A stretch of DNA of 9,054 nt from CADDYX01 sp045809945 (GTDB lineage Bacteria; Verrucomicrobiota; Verrucomicrobiia; Chthoniobacterales; UBA10450), in contig JBJMWW010000198.1 of the NCBI GenBank assembly GCA_045809945.1, positions 1 through 9,054 on the forward strand. The letters are read 5' to 3'. A model generated the notes under the pieces. It was not told the origin of the DNA. It did no database searches and worked only from the letters and a program-made list of their open reading frames with translations. This document shows positions 6,424-9,054 of the stretch, in pieces. The stretch's first letter is position 1. Each line of letters opens with the position of its first letter. The position numbers were made by a program, and so were the translations under genes.

Positions 6424-7510
6424 GGAACTGCGCGATCTCGAGCGATGCCGCGGGCCGGCTGAGTTGCGCGACATTTGCGGACCAGGTGCGCCAAACTGCT
6501 GCGTCGTCGGCAAACATCCGTTCCACCTGCTTGATGACTTCGTCGTGCGTCGACGCGATGGCGCCGGAGTTGGTCTCGGTAATGAGTCGCGCGTTTCCTT
6601 CTTCCTGACCCGGAATGATGTGATTGATGATCATCGGGCAGCTTGCGGCGATCGCTTCCTGGACGGTTGCGCCGCCAGCCTTGCTGATGACAACGTGCGC
6701 TGAACGCAGGAGCCGCGGAAGATCGTCGCTCCAATCGATGATTTCGAAACTGCGTCCTATTGATTCGCGGACCTGTTCAATCGCGCGGAAGAGCCGCGCA
6801 TCGCGACCGGTTGTGACAGTAAGTTGAATCGACGGGAGCCTCGCCAGTCGCCGCACCAGCTCGGGCGCCATCGGTTTCGCACCGTTGACGATGTAGAGAA
6901 CGCGCCGGCCATGTTCCTCCGAAGGCGGTAGACGTGTCTCGTTCACTTCAGCAAAGCGCGGACTGACCGGGAACCCGAAGGCGCGCGTTTTCTCAGCGGC
7001 TATCCCGGCGTTGTGCAGGACCGATGCGCTCGTTTCATTAGGCAGCAGAAAATAGTCGCTGCTGCAACGATACCAGATGGCATTGACGCTGATCGAATCG
7101 GTGATGAGAACGACGCGCTTGTAATCGGCGCCTGCGCTGCGACCAAGCATCTCATCCAGCATGTGCGGATACGCCGGGTAAACCGAGACGATCACGTCCG
7201 GACGAAAGCGTGCCAGCAGTCGCGCAAGCTGATGCTTGAGAGTGAAGAAGACTTTGAAGTTGCCGGTGAACTTGCGCTCGCGATCAAGCCAGCGGTAAAC
7301 CACGCCCCAGATTTCCGGCGCCCGATCGATCACCGAAAGATAGGTGACCCGCCCTAAGTCATTCAGGATGCCGTAGGTCTCGGCGAACAAATCGTGCACT
7401 TCGACCTGTGCGCCGCCAGGTGCGATTTGCGCGAGACCGTCGCGAATACCGCGGGCCGCGCTGTTGTGTCCTTCCCCGAAACCGGCCGTGAGGATCAGGA
7501 TTCTTTTCAA
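6410..7510 (-). CDS. MGDG synthase/UgtP-like diacylglycerol glycosyltransferase (GT28)
   Basis: A 366-residue glycosyltransferase of the monogalactosyldiacylglycerol synthase/processive diacylglycerol glucosyltransferase type, expected to add a sugar from a UDP-sugar to diacylglycerol or a similar lipid at the inner membrane. The N-terminal acceptor domain starts with ILILTAGFGEGHNSAARG (4-21), the family hallmark. VLITDSISVNAIWY (134-147) corresponds to the conserved TD...H..W block, with Asn where His is usual. The C-terminal nucleotide-sugar domain has VISKAGGATVQEAIA (274-288) and PGQEEGNARLI (300-310), as in GT28/MurG enzymes. The TTG at 7510 is the start because the hallmark begins at once and no other start codon fits. 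It is convergent with nagA and divergent from the YihY gene. Substrate sugar and lipid are not deducible; relatives in Gram-negatives often make phosphate-free glycolipids. Confidence 0.88.
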   Translation of the reverse strand: MKRILILTAGFGEGHNSAARGIRDGLAQIAPGGAQVEVHDLFAETYGILNDLGRVTYLSVIDRAPEIWGVVYRWLDRERKFTGNFKVFFTLKHQLARLLARFRPDVIVSVYPAYPHMLDEMLGRSAGADYKRVVLITDSISVNAIWYRCSSDYFLLPNETSASVLHNAGIAAEKTRAFGFPVSPRFAEVNETRLPPSEEHGRRVLYIVNGAKPMAPELVRRLARLPSIQLTVTTGRDARLFRAIEQVRESIGRSFEIIDWSDDLPRLLRSAHVVISKAGGATVQEAIAASCPMIINHIIPGQEEGNARLITETNSGAIASTHDEVIKQVERMFADDAAVWRTWSANVAQLSRPAASLEIAQFLISL

Positions 7511-7536
7511 TGCGTCAGGCGATCACGCCGGGGATT

Positions 7537-7615
7537 TGTCATTCCGAGCGCAGTCGAGGAATCCTCGTGCTTTTGATTACTGAACGGAGATGTCTCGACT
7601 GCGATCGACATGACA
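7537..7615. repeat. Imperfect palindromic dispersed repeat (REP/MITE-like, CHSERS-type)
   Basis: A left arm at 7537-7563 and a right arm at 7589-7615 are inverted copies matching at 22 of 27 positions, with a 25-base loop between. The left arm begins TGTCATTCCGAGCGCAGTCG; read as protein it gives the spurious CHSERSRGI peptide that I recognise from a repeat scattered through many bacterial genomes. The element fills over half of the 140-base gap between the divergent glycosyltransferase and YihY genes. It would fold into a long hairpin in RNA from either strand. It encodes no transposase, so if mobile it would depend on one acting in trans. The palindrome is seen directly; its multi-copy nature in this genome is recalled knowledge, not shown here. 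Confidence 0.8.
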
Positions 7616-7640
7616 CAACGGCGCTCGCGCGGCGCGCGCG

Positions 7641-7646
7641 GGAGAG
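7641..7646 (+). promoter_or_regulatory. Shine-Dalgarno site fixing the YihY start
   Basis: GGAGAG lies a few bases before the ATG at 7651 (AGTTTA between GGAG and ATG). It is the only good ribosome binding site I see in the window. It favours 7651 over the in-frame ATG at 7510, whose extension would translate straight through the palindromic repeat. Confidence 0.75.
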
Positions 7647-7650
7647 TTTA

Positions 7651-8577
7651 ATGGCTATTTGCGCGGCTCAAAGTAAACTCTCGCCGCTGATGAAGTATGT
7701 CCGGTTCGTCGGCCGCATTGGGCGGCGGCTGATTCTTGAGCTCGTAACCGATAACACGACCGGTTTGGCCGCGCAGATGGCCTACCAATTTCTCTTCACG
7801 CTCGCTCCCGGCCTGCTCTTCCTCTGGCATCTGCTTGGTTTGTTCGGCACCGATCCCTCCACGCTGCATCGCATGGTTTCGATCCTGAAAAGTTTCCTGC
7901 CGCCCGATCCCAAAGTGCAGGACATTCTTGATACTCAGGCAGCAAGTGTCGTCGTCACCGGCACGAGCGGAATGCTGGCCAACATCGGAATCGCCCTCGG
8001 CATTTATCTTGGCACGCTTTTCATCTCGACCATCTCGCATGCGCTCAGTCGCACCCACGGCGTGCACGAGGACCGCAACTGGTGGTCGAAATACGTGATC
8101 TCGTTTTTCCTCCTCTTCTGGTTCGGCATCACCATTCTCTTTTGCTTTAATGCGATGGTCTTCGGCGAGACACTCGCCGGCATCGCGGAGGTCAACCTCC
8201 AGCTGAGTTTCCCTCTCCAGGAATCGGTCACCTATCTCGGACCATTGCTGATTAGCATCGTTCTCGTCGGATTCGCGCTCGCCCTTTATCTGATCACGCC
8301 GGAGAACTACCTCACGGTGCGACAGGCGCTGCCGGGCGCGATCTTTTTCTCGCTCGGCTGGATCGCGCTGACGAAGTTGTTCCAGCTCTATGTCGCGAAA
8401 TACGATCGCTACAATCCCACTTATCTCGCCCTTGCGTCGATCATCGTCCTGCTCACCTGGATGTATCTCACCTGTCTGCTCCTGCTCGTCGGTGGAAAAC
8501 TGAACGCGATCCTCCGCCGCGAACGCGAAGAGACCGAAAGCGCGACCGCGACCACGCCCGTGCCGCAGCCCGCTTGA
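7651..8577 (+). CDS. YihY/BrkB-family inner-membrane protein
   Basis: A 308-residue polytopic membrane protein of the YihY (virulence factor BrkB) family, usually six transmembrane helices; the biochemical role of the family is unsettled, though it was once annotated as ribonuclease BN. Family blocks seen are NTTGLAAQMAYQFLFTLAPG near the N-terminus, ALSRTHGVHEDRNWWSKYV in the middle, and the C-terminal LPGAIFFSLGWIALTKLFQLYV, YNPTYLALASIIVLLTWMYL and LLLLVGGKLNAIL. The last 20 or so residues are polar and charged (RREREETESATATT). The start is set by the GGAGAG site at 7641. Its TGA at 8575-8577 overlaps the TTG of the following secreted protein, so the two are probably one transcription unit. 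The promoter should lie in the 140-base gap shared with the glycosyltransferase, which also holds the palindrome. Confidence 0.92.
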   Translation: MAICAAQSKLSPLMKYVRFVGRIGRRLILELVTDNTTGLAAQMAYQFLFTLAPGLLFLWHLLGLFGTDPSTLHRMVSILKSFLPPDPKVQDILDTQAASVVVTGTSGMLANIGIALGIYLGTLFISTISHALSRTHGVHEDRNWWSKYVISFFLLFWFGITILFCFNAMVFGETLAGIAEVNLQLSFPLQESVTYLGPLLISIVLVGFALALYLITPENYLTVRQALPGAIFFSLGWIALTKLFQLYVAKYDRYNPTYLALASIIVLLTWMYLTCLLLLVGGKLNAILRREREETESATATTPVPQPA

Positions 8578-9054
8578 ACGCGCCGCGCCGCTTCGCCGTC
8601 GCGCCGTTAGTTGCTGCGTTATTCGTGGCGTGCGTTTTCGGATTTATCGGGCGCACCGTCGTCCAGGCACAATCCGACAAAGCGAAAGCGGAGAAGCAGC
8701 CGTTTTTGGAAGAGGACGCCACGCCGGCTCCGAAAGCGAAAAAGAAGAAAACGCCGACACCTACTCCGAAGCCGAAGAAATCGCCCAAGCCGGATGCCGA
8801 CGAGGAGAGCTCTCCGACGCCGAAGAAGAAAAGCTCGCCCTCTGCCAGCCATCCTAAGAAGAACCCGAGCCCGACTCCGACGCCGCAGAAGAAACACGAA
8901 GAGACGCCGAAGCCGATCGAGAAAAAGCCTGAACCGGAGTCACCGCCGCCGCGCGCTGTTGCTGTTCCGACCGTCGCGCCGAGCTTGCCGCCAGAGCAGA
9001 TCACCGTCGAAAAATCCGGCTTGGAGGAAGATCAGGGCTACCAGCCGCCGCCTC
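8574..9054 (+). CDS. Secreted or membrane-anchored Lys/Pro/Thr-rich protein, 3' end outside window
   Basis: The frame starts with TTG at 8574, overlapping the YihY stop (TTGA), and stays open for 160 codons to the window end. The first 32 residues look like a Sec signal peptide: a basic start (NAPRRFAV), a hydrophobic core (APLVAALFVACVFGFIG) and a VVQA/QS cleavage site. An Ala/Lys/Glu-rich segment follows, then about 73 residues of Lys-Pro-Thr-Ser low complexity (8733-8951), then a mixed segment (VAPSLPPEQITVEKSGLEEDQGYQPPP) that may begin a folded domain. I do not recognise the protein. The Pro/Lys-rich part could span the periplasm or bind anionic envelope polymers, as in TonB linkers; an uncleaved N-terminal anchor is the alternative to a signal peptide. 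Other frames here are open only because of the codon bias of the repeat. Confidence 0.75.
   Translation, partial: MNAPRRFAVAPLVAALFVACVFGFIGRTVVQAQSDKAKAEKQPFLEEDATPAPKAKKKKTPTPTPKPKKSPKPDADEESSPTPKKKSSPSASHPKKNPSPTPTPQKKHEETPKPIEKKPEPESPPPRAVAVPTVAPSLPPEQITVEKSGLEEDQGYQPPP
8733..8951 (+). repeat. Low-complexity Lys/Pro/Thr/Ser-coding tract
   Basis: Within the secreted protein, codons for TP, KP, KK and SP recur (TPTPTPKPKK, SPTPKKKSSPS, NPSPTPTPQKK), built from units like ACGCCGAAG. The units are degenerate rather than exact tandem repeats. The tract creates long false reading frames on both strands. Confidence 0.7.

Noticed and set aside
7510..7650. N-terminal extension of the YihY protein from ATG 7510
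   Set aside because: The extension would translate the palindromic repeat (CHSERSRGI...) and has no homology to the family, while ATG 7651 has a good Shine-Dalgarno site and a standard N-terminus.
8574..8669. Lipoprotein signal (LFVAC) in the Lys/Pro-rich protein
   Set aside because: The residue at -3 from the Cys is Phe rather than Leu/Val/Ile, the hydrophobic core continues past the Cys, and a better signal peptidase I site (VQA/QS) follows.
8630..8857. Plus-strand 75-codon frame inside the Lys/Pro-rich gene
   Set aside because: It is an out-of-frame reading of the low-complexity tract; the frame from 8574 has a signal peptide and stays open to the window end.
8468..9004. Minus-strand frame of 178 codons rich in Gly and Phe
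   Set aside because: It is the antisense image of the Lys/Pro codons (CTT, CGG) of the plus-strand secreted protein and overlaps the end of the YihY gene; no motif or plausible start is seen.
1..9054. CRISPR array, tRNA, rRNA or insertion sequence
   Set aside because: No regularly spaced direct repeats, no cloverleaf with a CCA end, no rRNA-like stretch and no transposase motifs were found on reading both strands.

Overview
The window is about 9 kb of GC-rich (roughly 60 percent by eye), densely packed bacterial chromosome. It holds nine intact or partial recognisable genes, one small membrane protein of unknown function, and one dispersed palindromic repeat. No tRNA, rRNA, CRISPR array, transposase or phage gene is visible. 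The envelope-lipid genes, the long insert in the prepilin peptidase, the scarcity of Shine-Dalgarno sequences, the TTG/GTG starts and the secreted Lys/Pro/Thr-rich protein all fit a Gram-negative soil bacterium. Verrucomicrobiota (Chthoniobacterales-like) is my best guess, but no taxonomic marker gene is present and this is inference.

Layout. Bases 1-1598 (+) carry the 3' part of a type IV prepilin peptidase, coupled by a GTGA overlap to a small class I SAM methyltransferase. Bases 1552-5224 (-) are a tightly overlapping four-gene operon. In transcription order it encodes an FAD-dependent halogenase-like oxidoreductase, an LpxL/HtrB-type acyltransferase, a small multi-span membrane protein and a membrane-anchored NodB-type polysaccharide deacetylase. 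A 53-base divergent gap separates this operon from nagA (5278-6423, +), an N-acetylglucosamine-6-phosphate deacetylase. nagA meets tail to tail a minus-strand MGDG-synthase/UgtP-like glycolipid glycosyltransferase (6410-7510). A 140-base divergent gap containing a 79-base imperfect palindrome leads to a YihY/BrkB-family membrane protein (7651-8577, +). That gene overlaps by four bases a signal-peptide-bearing Lys/Pro-rich protein (8574 to the window end) that starts with TTG.

How the genes may work together. Most of the window concerns the cell envelope: pilin/pseudopilin processing, acylation of a lipid-like acceptor, carbohydrate deacetylation, amino-sugar metabolism, glycolipid synthesis and a polytopic membrane protein. 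The halogenase-like, LPLAT and deacetylase set, facing a methyltransferase, resembles the accessory genes I recall from aryl-polyene/flexirubin-type pigment clusters. No ketosynthase, acyl carrier protein, dehydratase or AMP-ligase gene lies in the window, so either the backbone enzymes are elsewhere or this is a separate lipid-tailoring module. This operon is the most interesting part of the window.
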